Shown one piece after another: positions 43,576 through 52,183 of a stretch of 64,000 bases of DNA. Within the stretch, counting starts at the first letter, position 1. Each line of letters begins with the position of its first letter. The DNA is from Pseudomonadota bacterium (GTDB lineage: Bacteria > Pseudomonadota > Alphaproteobacteria > Rhizobiales > Methylopilaceae): the NCBI GenBank assembly GCA_023388965.1, contig JAEWFF010000004.1:7501-71500 (forward strand), read 5' to 3'. The notes beneath the pieces were generated by a model, which saw only the letters and a program-made list of their open reading frames with translations, was not told the origin of the DNA and did not search any database. The position numbers and the translations under genes were made by a program.

Positions 43576-44682
43576 ATGATGAACCGTCGCGATATTCTGT
43601 TGGGCGGCACGGCCTGCACAGCCGCCGCGCTCGCGCTGCCGCGCCTGTCCTTCGCCGCCGAGGATGCGGTATTTGCACCCACGCCCGGCGCGTGGCGCGA
43701 ATTCGAGGTCACGACCCGCATCGACGTTCCGGCGCCGGGCGGCAAGGTTCAGGCCTGGATACCGCTGCCCTCCGTGCAGGAGGATGAATGGATCAAGGCC
43801 GGCAAGAACGGATGGGAAACGAACGCCGCTTCCGCCGAAGTGGTCAGCGATCCGAAATACGGCGCGCAGATGCTGCATGTCGTGTTCAAGGAAAATGAGA
43901 CGGCGCCCGTGGTCGAGGTCAGGAGCACGTTCTCGCTGCGCGACCGCGCGGCCGATCTTTCCGCGGGCGGCTCCGCCCCGGCGCTCGACGATGCGACCCG
44001 CGCTCTGAACCTCGAAGCGACCGAACTGATGCCGCTCGACGGCATCGTCAAGGAAACCTCCGACAGGATCGTCGCCGGAAAGGCGAGCGACCGGGAGAAG
44101 GCCGAGGCGATCTATCAATGGGTCGTCGACAATACATTCCGCAACGCCAAGACGGCCGGCTGCGGAACCGGCGATGTCGCCTCCATGCTGAAAAGCGGCA
44201 ATCTCGGCGGCAAATGCGCCGATCTCAACGCGCTCTATGTCGCTCTGACGCGCGCCGCCGGCGTGCCCGCGCGCGATGTGTACGGCATCCGCGTCGCGCC
44301 GTCGAAGTTCGGCTACAAGAGCCTCGGCGCCGGCTCGGCGACCATCACCAAGGCGCAGCACTGCCGCGCCGAGGTCTGGCTCGACGGCCATGGCTGGGTC
44401 GCGGTCGATCCGGCCGATGTGCGCAAGGTCATTCTGGAAGAGCCGCCCGGCGACAACGCGCCCGACGCGCCGAAGGTGACGGCAGCGCGCGCCAAACTGT
44501 TCGGCGCCTGGGAAGGCAACTGGCTCGGCTACAACACCGCGCATGACGTTGTCCTGCCCGGCTCGACGCACAAGGTCGCGTTCCTTATGTATCCCCAGGC
44601 CGAGGTCGCGGGCGCACTGCTCGACTGCCTCGATCCGGACAATTTCAGATACGCGATCCGCGCCGCCGAACTGACGGCGTAA
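43576..44682 (+). CDS. Tat-exported transglutaminase-like domain protein
   Basis: A 368-residue protein with a twin-arginine signal (M-N-R-R-D-I-L-L-G-G, cleavage near A-F-A-A at ~27). An N-terminal beta-rich domain is followed by a transglutaminase-like domain at about 170–300. The nucleophile region is G-G-K-C-A-D-L-N-A-L-Y, the His is in C-R-A-E-V-W-L-D-G-H-G-W and the Asp in A-V-D-P-A-D-V. These domains can act as peptidases or transglutaminases. The Tat route implies folding before export. The gene lies between the thioredoxin-like gene and selD. Confidence 0.87.
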   Translation: MMNRRDILLGGTACTAAALALPRLSFAAEDAVFAPTPGAWREFEVTTRIDVPAPGGKVQAWIPLPSVQEDEWIKAGKNGWETNAASAEVVSDPKYGAQMLHVVFKENETAPVVEVRSTFSLRDRAADLSAGGSAPALDDATRALNLEATELMPLDGIVKETSDRIVAGKASDREKAEAIYQWVVDNTFRNAKTAGCGTGDVASMLKSGNLGGKCADLNALYVALTRAAGVPARDVYGIRVAPSKFGYKSLGAGSATITKAQHCRAEVWLDGHGWVAVDPADVRKVILEEPPGDNAPDAPKVTAARAKLFGAWEGNWLGYNTAHDVVLPGSTHKVAFLMYPQAEVAGALLDCLDPDNFRYAIRAAELTA

Positions 44683-44751
44683 GATCGACGGCATTACGGG
44701 GAGCGGGTACGAACCCGCTCCCTCCTGTTTCCATGACGGCGAGGCCAACCG

Positions 44752-45831
44752 ATGAGCACGACCACACTCGATCCTTCCACGCGCACGGACGAGGCGCCCT
44801 TCCGCCTCACCGCTCTGGCGCATGGCGGCGGCTGCGGCTGCAAGCTCGCGCCGTCCGTACTTCAGGAACTGCTTGCCGATCAGCCGGCAGCGGCGCCCTA
44901 CAAACAGCTTCTGGTCGGCACCGAGACCGGTGACGATGCGGCGGTCTGGCAGATCGACGACGAAACCTGCGTGATCGCGACCACCGATTTCTTCATGCCG
45001 GTGGTGGACGATCCGCGCGATTTCGGCCGCATCGCTGCCGCCAACGCCATCTCGGACGTCTATGCGATGGGGGGCAGGCCGATCATGGCGCTCGCCATTC
45101 TGGGCATGCCGCTCGACAAGATGCCGATCGAGGTGACGCGCGAAATCCTGCAGGGCGGCGCATCCGTCTGTGCGGAGGCCGGAATTCCGGTCGCCGGCGG
45201 CCATTCCATCGACGCGCCGGAGCCGATCTACGGACTGGCGGTGATCGGGCTCGTCAAGACGAAGAACATCCGCCGCAACAACGGTGCGAAACCCGGCGAC
45301 GCGCTGATCCTGACCAAGGCGCTCGGAATCGGCGTCTATTCGGCGGCCTTCAAGAAGGAGATGCTGCCGAAGCCGGCCTATGACGAGATGATCGCCTCGA
45401 CGACATTGCTCAACCGCATCGGCGCGGAACTGGCGGAAGATTCCGCCGTACATGCGATCACGGATGTGACGGGCTTCGGCATTCTCGGGCACAGCGTGGA
45501 AATGGCGCGCGGCTCCGATGCTGGCTTGCGCATCAAGCTGGCCGATCTGCCTTTCCTGAAAGAGGCCGAACGCTTCGCGCGCGAAGGCCGCATCACCGGC
45601 GCATCGGGCCGCAACTGGCAGAGCTATGGTACATATGTCGATCTGCCCGAGGGCCTTGCGGACTGGCAGCGCGGGTTGCTGACCGATCCGCAGACATCGG
45701 GCGGCCTCCTCATTTCCTGCGGGCCGGATGAAGCGGACCGCGTGCTCAAGCGGATTGTCGATGCCGGCTATCCCTCGGCGCGCCTGATCGGCACGGTCGA
45801 GAACGGTCCGTCGCGCGTCAGGATCGTCTAG
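44752..45831 (+). CDS. selD: Selenide, water dikinase (selenophosphate synthase)
   Basis: A 359-residue enzyme making selenophosphate from selenide and ATP, the selenium donor for SelA. The N-terminal active-site loop is H-G-G-G-C-G-C-K near 24–31, with cysteine rather than selenocysteine. Other marks are E-T-G-D-D-A-A-V, T-D-F-F-M-P-V-V-D-D and T-D-V-T-G-F-G-I-L-G-H. It is on the opposite strand from the fdn–sel operon and converges on it, so selenophosphate supply is transcribed separately. It is 69 bases after the transglutaminase-like gene. Confidence 0.97.
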   Translation: MSTTTLDPSTRTDEAPFRLTALAHGGGCGCKLAPSVLQELLADQPAAAPYKQLLVGTETGDDAAVWQIDDETCVIATTDFFMPVVDDPRDFGRIAAANAISDVYAMGGRPIMALAILGMPLDKMPIEVTREILQGGASVCAEAGIPVAGGHSIDAPEPIYGLAVIGLVKTKNIRRNNGAKPGDALILTKALGIGVYSAAFKKEMLPKPAYDEMIASTTLLNRIGAELAEDSAVHAITDVTGFGILGHSVEMARGSDAGLRIKLADLPFLKEAERFAREGRITGASGRNWQSYGTYVDLPEGLADWQRGLLTDPQTSGGLLISCGPDEADRVLKRIVDAGYPSARLIGTVENGPSRVRIV

Positions 45832-46211
45832 CCCGTCTCGTCGACCCGCATCCGGCGGCCCCAGACATCGAAGAACTCGCTTTCGTTCAGGACGAGGCGG
45901 TCGTCGTCAATACGCGCTTCGAGCGCGCGCAGATCCTTGCGCGCCGCAATATTGTCGAGCGGGCCCCCCTCCTCCGCGCGCCGGACAAAGAAGGCTACGC
46001 CGTCCCAGTTCACGCCCGCGCCGCGCAGCATCAGGGTCATGTCGCCCCAATCCATCTCGTCGCCGATGACATGGGCGAAGGTCGAGCGCAGCGGCTCGAT
46101 CTTCGGTTCGGATATCCGCACGAGCACGATGAAGGCCGTGAACGGCCCCTTGCGGAACGCCTTGCCGATCCAGGCGTCGAAATCGGTGCCGAAGCCTCGC
46201 GCCGCCGACAC
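45828..46211 (-). CDS. Uncharacterised small protein downstream of selC
   Basis: A 127-residue soluble protein (GTG start). It has no motif I recognise: W-I-G-K-A-F-R-K-G-P-F-T-A-F, an acidic centre with H-V-I-G-D-E-M-D-W-G-D, and V-N-W-D-G-V-A-F-F-V-R-R. It lies 65 bases after tRNA-Sec in the same direction and may be the last gene of the fdn–sel transcript. Its stop overlaps the selD stop by 4 bases. Confidence 0.55.
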   Translation of the reverse strand: MSAARGFGTDFDAWIGKAFRKGPFTAFIVLVRISEPKIEPLRSTFAHVIGDEMDWGDMTLMLRGAGVNWDGVAFFVRRAEEGGPLDNIAARKDLRALEARIDDDRLVLNESEFFDVWGRRMRVDETG

Positions 46212-46255
46212 GGTCTAGATCCGCACGCGGGCCGTGATGGCGTCACGACACGCCG

Positions 46256-48307
46256 TCACAGCCCGCGCTCCCGAACTGGCGGAAGAGAATGGGAGTCGAA
46301 CCCACCAGAGACCGTCTGACGGCCCCTCCCGGATTTGAAGTCCGGACGCCCCACCGGGGACGCATCCCTTCCATTGCTGTCCGGCCCCGCACCGAACATG
46401 TCGATGCGCAGCCGGTTGATACGCCGAAGATCGCCGCGCCGGATCGTAACACCATGGCGGTCGAAAAACTCAAGTATCTGGATCGCGACCTTGCGGCCAT
46501 TGTCGAGCCGGTCGCGAAACTGCGCGGCATTGAACCCGTCCGGGTGCTCGGCCGCAAGCTGTGCCGCGATATCCGCCATTTCCGCGACCGTCGGGCGCAG
46601 GAAAAAATGATCGAGCGCGACTTCGTGCACATCGCCGCGCCGCGCGACGAGGCGAAACAGCGCGCGCACCTTTTCTTCGGGGAGGCCGAGCGCATGGGCA
46701 AGATCGCGCACACGCGGCGGGCGGAAGCGTTCGCCATGCCCGATCAGCGGCGCGATTCGTGCCCAGAGCCGTTCGTCTTCCGGCGTCAGGCGCACCTCAT
46801 GTTCCGGCCGCCTGATCCACGAGCCTTCGACGACGACCTGCCGTTCCGAGGAAAGGCGTGCGAGGGCTGCGCGGAAGATCAGCGCCGGCAGGCGCGCCGT
46901 AACGGCAAGGCGCAGCCGCTCCAGCCCCATGCCCTGCATATCGGGCGCTTCCTCATGATAGAGTTTCAGCGTTTCCGTGACCGAGCGCGCGAACGCCTCC
47001 CACATATCCGGCAGGAAACCCGGCTGCCTGTCGCCGATTACGATACGTACAAGGCCGAGCCGCGTGGCGAGGTCTTCGGATTGCGGCGGGGCGAGCACGC
47101 GGTCGCGCGCGAAGACCTTGAAATCCGCAAAATGCGGCGGGGCACGCAGCAATGCATCGAACGCAGCGGCGGCATCGCCGTTCGTCAGCGCCTGAAGCTG
47201 GGCCAGCCGCTGCGGCGAGCGACGGTGGCGCTCGGGCGCGCGCAGATCGAGGAAACGCCCGCCGCCGATCGTGCGCGAGGACGTCGTATCGCGCAGGACG
47301 AAACGATCATGCGCGCCCGCGGCGATGGGCGCTTCCAGCACCAATTGCACGACGGCGCTGCCGCCGGGCGGAACCGGATCGTCGCCGAGGAGAACGACAC
47401 GCGCCCCGACCTCGGCGGAGGCATGATGCAGCCGCACCGGCATCCACATCTTGACCGGGCGCGGTTCGGATTCCAGAAGCGTCAGTTCGGCGTCCAGACG
47501 CGAGGTCGGCGCGTGCAGATAGGGCGCGAGCACCATGTCGCCGCGCCCGATGGCGTCCTTGGCGATGGCCGGACCAGCGAGGTTGAGCGCGCAGCGGTCG
47601 CCCGCGCGACCGAGATCGGCGGCGCGGTTCTGCGCATGGATGGAACGCACGCGCGCAGCCAGGCCGGAGGGCGAAACCACGACCTCGTCACCCGTGCGGA
47701 CCGTGCCGGACAGGATCGTGCCCGTCACGACGGTGCCGATACCGGGCAGCGTGAAACTGCGGTCGACCGCGAGACGGAAGCCGTGATCGGCGGCGCGCCC
47801 CGCAAGGCCGGACGCACATTGCGTGACAAGACCGGAAAGCTCCTCGATCCCCGCGCCCGTCGCCGCCGACACCGGAACCACGGGCGCATTCTCGAAACGC
47901 GTTCCGGCCAGGAGATTTGCGACCTCTGTACGGACTTCGGCGATGCGCTCATCGTCCACGAGGTCGGATTTGGTAATCGCGACCACTCCCATGCCGATGT
48001 CGAGAAGGCGTGCAATGGCCAAATGTTCGCGCGTCTGCGGCATCACGCCGTCATCGGCGGCGACGACAAGCAGAAGAACGTCGATACCGGATGCGCCCGC
48101 CAGCATGGTATGGACAAGCTTTTCGTGGCCCGGCACGTCGATGAAGCCGATCACCGATCCGTCGGGCTGCGGCCAATAGGCGAAGCCGAGTTCGATCGTG
48201 ATGCCGCGTGCCTTTTCCTCCTTCAGATGGGTGGTATCGACCCCCGTCAGGCGCTGCACGAGCGAGGTTTTTCCATGATCGATATGGCCGGCCGTGCCGA
48301 CGATCAT
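46256..48307 (-). CDS. selB: Selenocysteine-specific elongation factor SelB
   Basis: A 683-residue GTPase that carries Sec-tRNA to the ribosome and binds the SECIS hairpin. The G domain starts M-I-V-G-T-A-G-H-I-D-H-G-K-T-S, with D-V-P-G-H-E-K-L-V and T-K-S-D-L; EF-Tu-like domains 2 and 3 follow, then four winged-helix domains to about residue 643. The ATG 48307 overlaps the stop of the Sel1-repeat gene (ATGA). The frame continues past the usual C-terminus through the whole tRNA-Sec gene to the stop at 46256–46258, adding about 39 residues beyond the normal SelB fold. Confidence 0.97.
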   Translation of the reverse strand: MIVGTAGHIDHGKTSLVQRLTGVDTTHLKEEKARGITIELGFAYWPQPDGSVIGFIDVPGHEKLVHTMLAGASGIDVLLLVVAADDGVMPQTREHLAIARLLDIGMGVVAITKSDLVDDERIAEVRTEVANLLAGTRFENAPVVPVSAATGAGIEELSGLVTQCASGLAGRAADHGFRLAVDRSFTLPGIGTVVTGTILSGTVRTGDEVVVSPSGLAARVRSIHAQNRAADLGRAGDRCALNLAGPAIAKDAIGRGDMVLAPYLHAPTSRLDAELTLLESEPRPVKMWMPVRLHHASAEVGARVVLLGDDPVPPGGSAVVQLVLEAPIAAGAHDRFVLRDTTSSRTIGGGRFLDLRAPERHRRSPQRLAQLQALTNGDAAAAFDALLRAPPHFADFKVFARDRVLAPPQSEDLATRLGLVRIVIGDRQPGFLPDMWEAFARSVTETLKLYHEEAPDMQGMGLERLRLAVTARLPALIFRAALARLSSERQVVVEGSWIRRPEHEVRLTPEDERLWARIAPLIGHGERFRPPRVRDLAHALGLPEEKVRALFRLVARRGDVHEVALDHFFLRPTVAEMADIAAQLAAEHPDGFNAAQFRDRLDNGRKVAIQILEFFDRHGVTIRRGDLRRINRLRIDMFGAGPDSNGRDASPVGRPDFKSGRGRQTVSGGFDSHSLPPVRERGL
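46277..46372 (-). tRNA. selC: tRNA-Sec (anticodon UCA)
   Basis: A 96-base tRNA with encoded CCA. The 8-bp acceptor is GGAAGGGA/TCTCTTCC with a G discriminator. The anticodon stem-loop is CCGGACT-TCA-AATCCGG, a long extra arm surrounds GTCAGAC, and the T loop is GGGTTCGACTCCC. The long acceptor and variable arm are diagnostic of bacterial tRNA-Sec. It lies wholly within the selB reading frame on the same strand. Confidence 0.97.
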
Positions 48308-49059
48308 GCCGCCATCTCCTCGGCGCGCGCCCGCTCCTCGTCCGACAGCGCATCGCGCGCCGGTTTGAGAAAGCGCAGCGCAAGCTGACTGCCGCCTTTG
48401 TCCGCCATCAGGAGCAGGGCAAAGGCGCGCACGCCGTCGCGCTCCACCCCCTGCCCCAGAAGATGCGCCGCGCCGAGCATGGCCTTGGAATCCGCATCGC
48501 CCGCGTCGGCGCCGCGCCGCCACCATTGTGCGGCTATCGCGGCATCGCGTTCGACGCCCAGCGCGTCGTGATAGATCATGCCGATGCGCGTCATGCTCGG
48601 CGCGACGCCCGCTTCGGCGGCCGCGAGCGACAGGGCAAGCGCCTCTGCGTAATCCTCCGGATCGTCGCGCTCCAGCAGCATCCAGGCCAGCATGTCCTGA
48701 GCGGGCGGATCGCCCTGTTCGGCGGCGGCGCGATACCATCGCCGTGCCTCCTCATCGCTCTTGTCGACGCCATCGCCCTTGAAATAGAGCGCGGCGAGAT
48801 TGCGCTGTCCGGACGGATCGCCGGCCTCGGCGGCAAGGCCGAGCCATTTCAGCGCAAGCTCGATATTGCGCTCGACGCCGAGGCCTTCGGCAAAACACGC
48901 CCCGACATTGTTGGCGGCGCGCGCATCGCCGGAATGGGCGAGCGGGCCCCAGATGGCGAGCGCCGCCGCATAATCGCCGCGCTCGGCCGCCTGCCGGGCA
49001 TCGTCCATACCTGGAGCGGGTGCCGCACGCCCGCCGAACAGGCGTTCAAACAGCCCCAC
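48304..49059 (-). CDS. Sel1-like (TPR) repeat protein between selA and selB
   Basis: A 251-residue helical repeat protein with about five Sel1-like repeats: A-L-K-W-L-G-L-A-A-E-A-G-D, A-R-R-W-Y-R-A-A-A-E-Q-G-D, A-A-Q-W-W-R-R-G-A-D-A-G-D and so on. No signal peptide is present. The GTG start has GGAGG 5 bases upstream. It overlaps the selA end by 14 bases and the selB ATG by 4, so it is translated as part of the operon. Sel1 repeats usually mediate protein contacts. The name is coincidental: the family has no known role in selenium metabolism. Confidence 0.87.
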   Translation of the reverse strand: MGLFERLFGGRAAPAPGMDDARQAAERGDYAAALAIWGPLAHSGDARAANNVGACFAEGLGVERNIELALKWLGLAAEAGDPSGQRNLAALYFKGDGVDKSDEEARRWYRAAAEQGDPPAQDMLAWMLLERDDPEDYAEALALSLAAAEAGVAPSMTRIGMIYHDALGVERDAAIAAQWWRRGADAGDADSKAMLGAAHLLGQGVERDGVRAFALLLMADKGGSQLALRFLKPARDALSDEERARAEEMAA

Positions 49060-50443
49060 CGGCTCCTCCGAGTTGCGGCAGCATGGCGGCGAACGCGTCC
49101 TCATCCTCGAGGCAACGCAGATCGAAGATCAGCGCGCCATCTCCGATGCGCCCGATTACCGGTACGGACAAAGAACGAAAACGCGCCGCGAGCGTCTCCA
49201 CCGCGCGGCCAGAGGCCTTGCCCGCCGGGCGCATGGCGATGCCTGCGCTCGGCATGGTTTCGAGCGGCAGCGCGCCGGAACCGATCTGGCTCGCGCAATC
49301 CACGATCTCGATCGTCCAGCCGGAACCGAGGACGGCGGCCAAAGGCGCGCGCAGACGCTCCGCACTCGCGCGGATATCGTCCGCCTTGCGCGTGAAGAGC
49401 CGCAAGGTCGGCAGGCGCTCGGCCAGGCGATCCGGATCGCGATAGAGCTTCAGCACGGCTTCCAGCGCAGCGAGACGGATCTTGTCGAGGCGCAGCGCGC
49501 GCTTCAGCGGATTTTTCGCGAGTTTGGCGATCAGGTCCTTGCGTCCGGCGACGATGCCGATCTGCGGCCCGCCCAGCATCTTGTCGCCCGAAAAGGTGAC
49601 GAGATCGGCGCCGGCCTTCAGCGCGTCCTGCACGGTCTTTTCGTGCCGCAGACCGTAGCGGGCGAGATCGATCAATGTGCCCGAACCGAGATCGTCGACG
49701 AAGGGCACGTTGTGCCCGCGCGCGAGAGCCGCGAGTTCTTCGGCCGCCACTTCGGCGGTGAAGCCCTGCACCTGATAGTTCGATGTATGCACCTTCATCA
49801 CAAGGCCGGTCTTCGGCCCGATGGCTTCGGTGTAATCCTTCAGATGCGTACGGTTGGTCGTGCCGACCTCGCGCAGTTTCGCCCCGGCCCGCGCCATGAT
49901 GTCCGGCATGCGGAAGGCGCCGCCGATCTCGATCAGCTCGCCGCGCGAGACGATCGCCTCTCTTCCTTTTGCGAGCGTGTTGAGCACGAGAAGCACGGCC
50001 GCCGCATTGTTGTTGACGAGCACCGCGTCTTCCGCGCCCGTCAGTTCGCGGATGAGGCCGCGCACATGGTCGTCGCGCTCGCCGCGTTTCCCCGCCGCGA
50101 TATCGTATTCGAGATTGGTCGGCGCGGTCATGACGGCGACGACGGCATCGACCGCCTCGGGCGGCAGCAGCGCGCGGCCGAGATTTGTGTGCAGCACCGT
50201 GCCGGTGAGGTTCAGCACCGGACGCTGCGACGGGCGTTCCCGCGCTTCGAGCACGTCCCCGGCGCGCGCGATCACGGCCTGTGCGTCCACACCCTGCGTG
50301 CGGTCGGCGCGGAACCCGTCGAGCGCCGTGCGCACCGCCGCGGCGAGCGCCGTGCGTCCATATCGTTCGACAAGCGGGAGCGCCGCCTCTTGGCGCAGCA
50401 CTCCGTCCACGGGAGGAAGGCGGAAGGTTTCGGGGCGGTTCAT
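49046..50443 (-). CDS. selA: L-seryl-tRNA(Sec) selenium transferase
   Basis: A 465-residue PLP enzyme (E. coli 463) converting Ser-tRNA(Sec) to Sec-tRNA(Sec) with selenophosphate. It carries N-L-T-G-T-V-L-H-T-N-L-G-R-A near 78, V-N-N-N-A-A-A-V-L-L and the PLP lysine in T-F-S-G-D-K-M-L-G-G-P-Q. The start ATG has GGAGGG 6 bases before it. It follows fdhE by 25 bases in the fdn–sel operon. Confidence 0.97.
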   Translation of the reverse strand: MNRPETFRLPPVDGVLRQEAALPLVERYGRTALAAAVRTALDGFRADRTQGVDAQAVIARAGDVLEARERPSQRPVLNLTGTVLHTNLGRALLPPEAVDAVVAVMTAPTNLEYDIAAGKRGERDDHVRGLIRELTGAEDAVLVNNNAAAVLLVLNTLAKGREAIVSRGELIEIGGAFRMPDIMARAGAKLREVGTTNRTHLKDYTEAIGPKTGLVMKVHTSNYQVQGFTAEVAAEELAALARGHNVPFVDDLGSGTLIDLARYGLRHEKTVQDALKAGADLVTFSGDKMLGGPQIGIVAGRKDLIAKLAKNPLKRALRLDKIRLAALEAVLKLYRDPDRLAERLPTLRLFTRKADDIRASAERLRAPLAAVLGSGWTIEIVDCASQIGSGALPLETMPSAGIAMRPAGKASGRAVETLAARFRSLSVPVIGRIGDGALIFDLRCLEDEDAFAAMLPQLGGAGGAV

Positions 50444-50468
50444 CAGGCTCCCTCCGGGAGACGGCCGA

Positions 50469-51386
50469 TCAATAGCCTAGAAGAAAGGGGTTCACACCGG
50501 CGCGTTTCCAGCCCGCTTCGGTGACCAGAATATCCAGACCGAGACTGGCGACATCGTCGGCGACGGGTTCCAGTTCCGGGTCCTTGCGCCGGTCGAGGAT
50601 TTTCACATAGGTCCGGCACTCATCGCAAGTCTCGGCCTTGATCGTCTCGGCCACGCCCTCGATGGCCTTGTAGCCGATGCCCTTGGTCGAGCCGCACGAG
50701 ACGCATTTCACGCGCACATGGTTCCACCGCGTGGCGCACAGCGCGCATTGTACATATCGCGCACCCTCGATCTCGCCGAAGGACACGACCGCGCTCGTAA
50801 CCGGCGGGCCGCCGCAGCACGGGCAGACGCCATCGGCCACCGCCTGCGGCAGAGGCGCCGGCAGGAGCGCGGCGCGCTTTGCCGCCACGATCTGCAGGGC
50901 GGCGGCGATGAAAATGTGATCGGCGACCGTCTCGACCGGGATCGCATCGCCGAGAACGGAGGCGATCATTTCGCGGCGGGTATCCTCGTCCGCCGCGCGG
51001 ACGCGCTCCAGCGCAGCGCGCGCCTCGTCCGGCATATCGACGCCGGATGCGCCCGTCAGAAGGCGCTCCACGGCAAGGGCGACGGACGGCTCATCCGCCA
51101 GTTCCTCGCGCGGGATCACGGGCATTGCGCCGGAGGCCCGCGTTTTCATGTCCGGGCCGGAGGGCAGCGCCGGATCGGGCAGATCGCGCGCGATCTCGTC
51201 CTGAAGCCGCGAAAGCGCGCCGAGAAATCTCAGATAGGTTTCGAGCTTGTGGTCCTTCGCCAAGGCCTCGAAGCGCATGGCGCGCAGGCCGAACAGGGAG
51301 GACGGGTCAGGCAGAAGGACGAAAGGCGGCTTGTCGCGTTCCGGAATGCCGGTCTGTTCAAAATCCTCGAGATCCAGATGACTCAC
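50469..51386 (-). CDS. fdhE: Formate dehydrogenase accessory protein FdhE
   Basis: A 305-residue cytoplasmic maturation factor for Tat-exported formate dehydrogenases. The C-terminal half has rubredoxin-like zinc/iron knuckles: C-P-C-C-G-G near 187, C-A-L-C, C-V-S-C-G-S and C-D-E-C. In E. coli FdhE binds the catalytic subunit before export. The start is GTG, with GAGGAG upstream. It lies between fdnI and selA. Confidence 0.95.
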   Translation of the reverse strand: MSHLDLEDFEQTGIPERDKPPFVLLPDPSSLFGLRAMRFEALAKDHKLETYLRFLGALSRLQDEIARDLPDPALPSGPDMKTRASGAMPVIPREELADEPSVALAVERLLTGASGVDMPDEARAALERVRAADEDTRREMIASVLGDAIPVETVADHIFIAAALQIVAAKRAALLPAPLPQAVADGVCPCCGGPPVTSAVVSFGEIEGARYVQCALCATRWNHVRVKCVSCGSTKGIGYKAIEGVAETIKAETCDECRTYVKILDRRKDPELEPVADDVASLGLDILVTEAGWKRAGVNPFLLGY

Positions 51387-51457
51387 AACCGCTCCTCACG
51401 AACCGCACGGGCCACGCGCGGCAGGCCGGTGGAGGCCGGCCCGCCGATATCACTATC

Positions 51458-52183
51458 CTACTCCGCGGGCCTCATCTTGGGGCGCACGCGGGCCTGTTCT
51501 TTCTGCCGCTCGTCGATGACGCCCTTGCGGGCCTCCTCGCGCAGCCAGCGGCGATGATGGCGGAACGCCCAGCCGCCGGTCACCCGGCCTTCCGTCATCG
51601 CATTGATCGTGCCGCGCACATAGAAGGCGGCGTAGATATGCACGATGACGACGAGCATGATGGCGACCGCCGCGACGGCATGGACGATATGTCCGAGCCG
51701 CTGCTGCTCGATGGTGAATGTGCCGCCGAAATACTCCCACCAGATGACCAGGCCCGATCCGAACAGGAACAGGATGACCAGGGTCATCGTCCAGAAGATC
51801 AGCTTCTGCGCGGCGTTGTAGCGGCCGACCTCCGGCAGGTTCTCTTCCCGCCCGCTCATGGCCTGATCGACATTGCGTATCCACGCCGTGTCGCTGCGGT
51901 TCCAGAAATTGTGGCGGACGACCTGCAGGAACAGGATCGTGAAGCTGATCATCAGCACCACGCCGATCCACGGATGCAGCATCCGCGTCATGGAGCCGCC
52001 GCCGAGCAGGCCGGTGAGCCAGTACATGCTCGGATGGAACAGGGCCAGCCCGCTGAGCGCGAGCAGGATCAGTGTGATGGCGGTGATCCAGTGATTGACG
52101 CGGATGCGTCCTTCGTTGCGGTCCACGGTCGTGCGTTCTTCCGAACGGCGGACGGTGCGCACCTCTTTAGACTTGTCGGCCAC
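51458..52183 (-). CDS. fdnI: Formate dehydrogenase cytochrome b556 (gamma) subunit
   Basis: A 241-residue membrane subunit with four hydrophobic helices (about 27–48, 72–95, 125–147, 163–185). The haem ligand histidines are probably in V-N-H-W, L-H-P-W, G-H-I-V-H-A and V-I-V-H-I-Y. It anchors FdnGH and passes electrons to quinone. The GTG start has GAGGAGG before it. The first 17 bases overlap the end of fdnH. Confidence 0.95.
   Translation of the reverse strand: MADKSKEVRTVRRSEERTTVDRNEGRIRVNHWITAITLILLALSGLALFHPSMYWLTGLLGGGSMTRMLHPWIGVVLMISFTILFLQVVRHNFWNRSDTAWIRNVDQAMSGREENLPEVGRYNAAQKLIFWTMTLVILFLFGSGLVIWWEYFGGTFTIEQQRLGHIVHAVAAVAIMLVVIVHIYAAFYVRGTINAMTEGRVTGGWAFRHHRRWLREEARKGVIDERQKEQARVRPKMRPAE

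Noticed and set aside
48304..49059. Sel1-repeat gene as a selenium-pathway enzyme by name
   Set aside because: Sel1 repeats are named after a nematode gene; the name gives no evidence of a selenium function. Only the operon position does.
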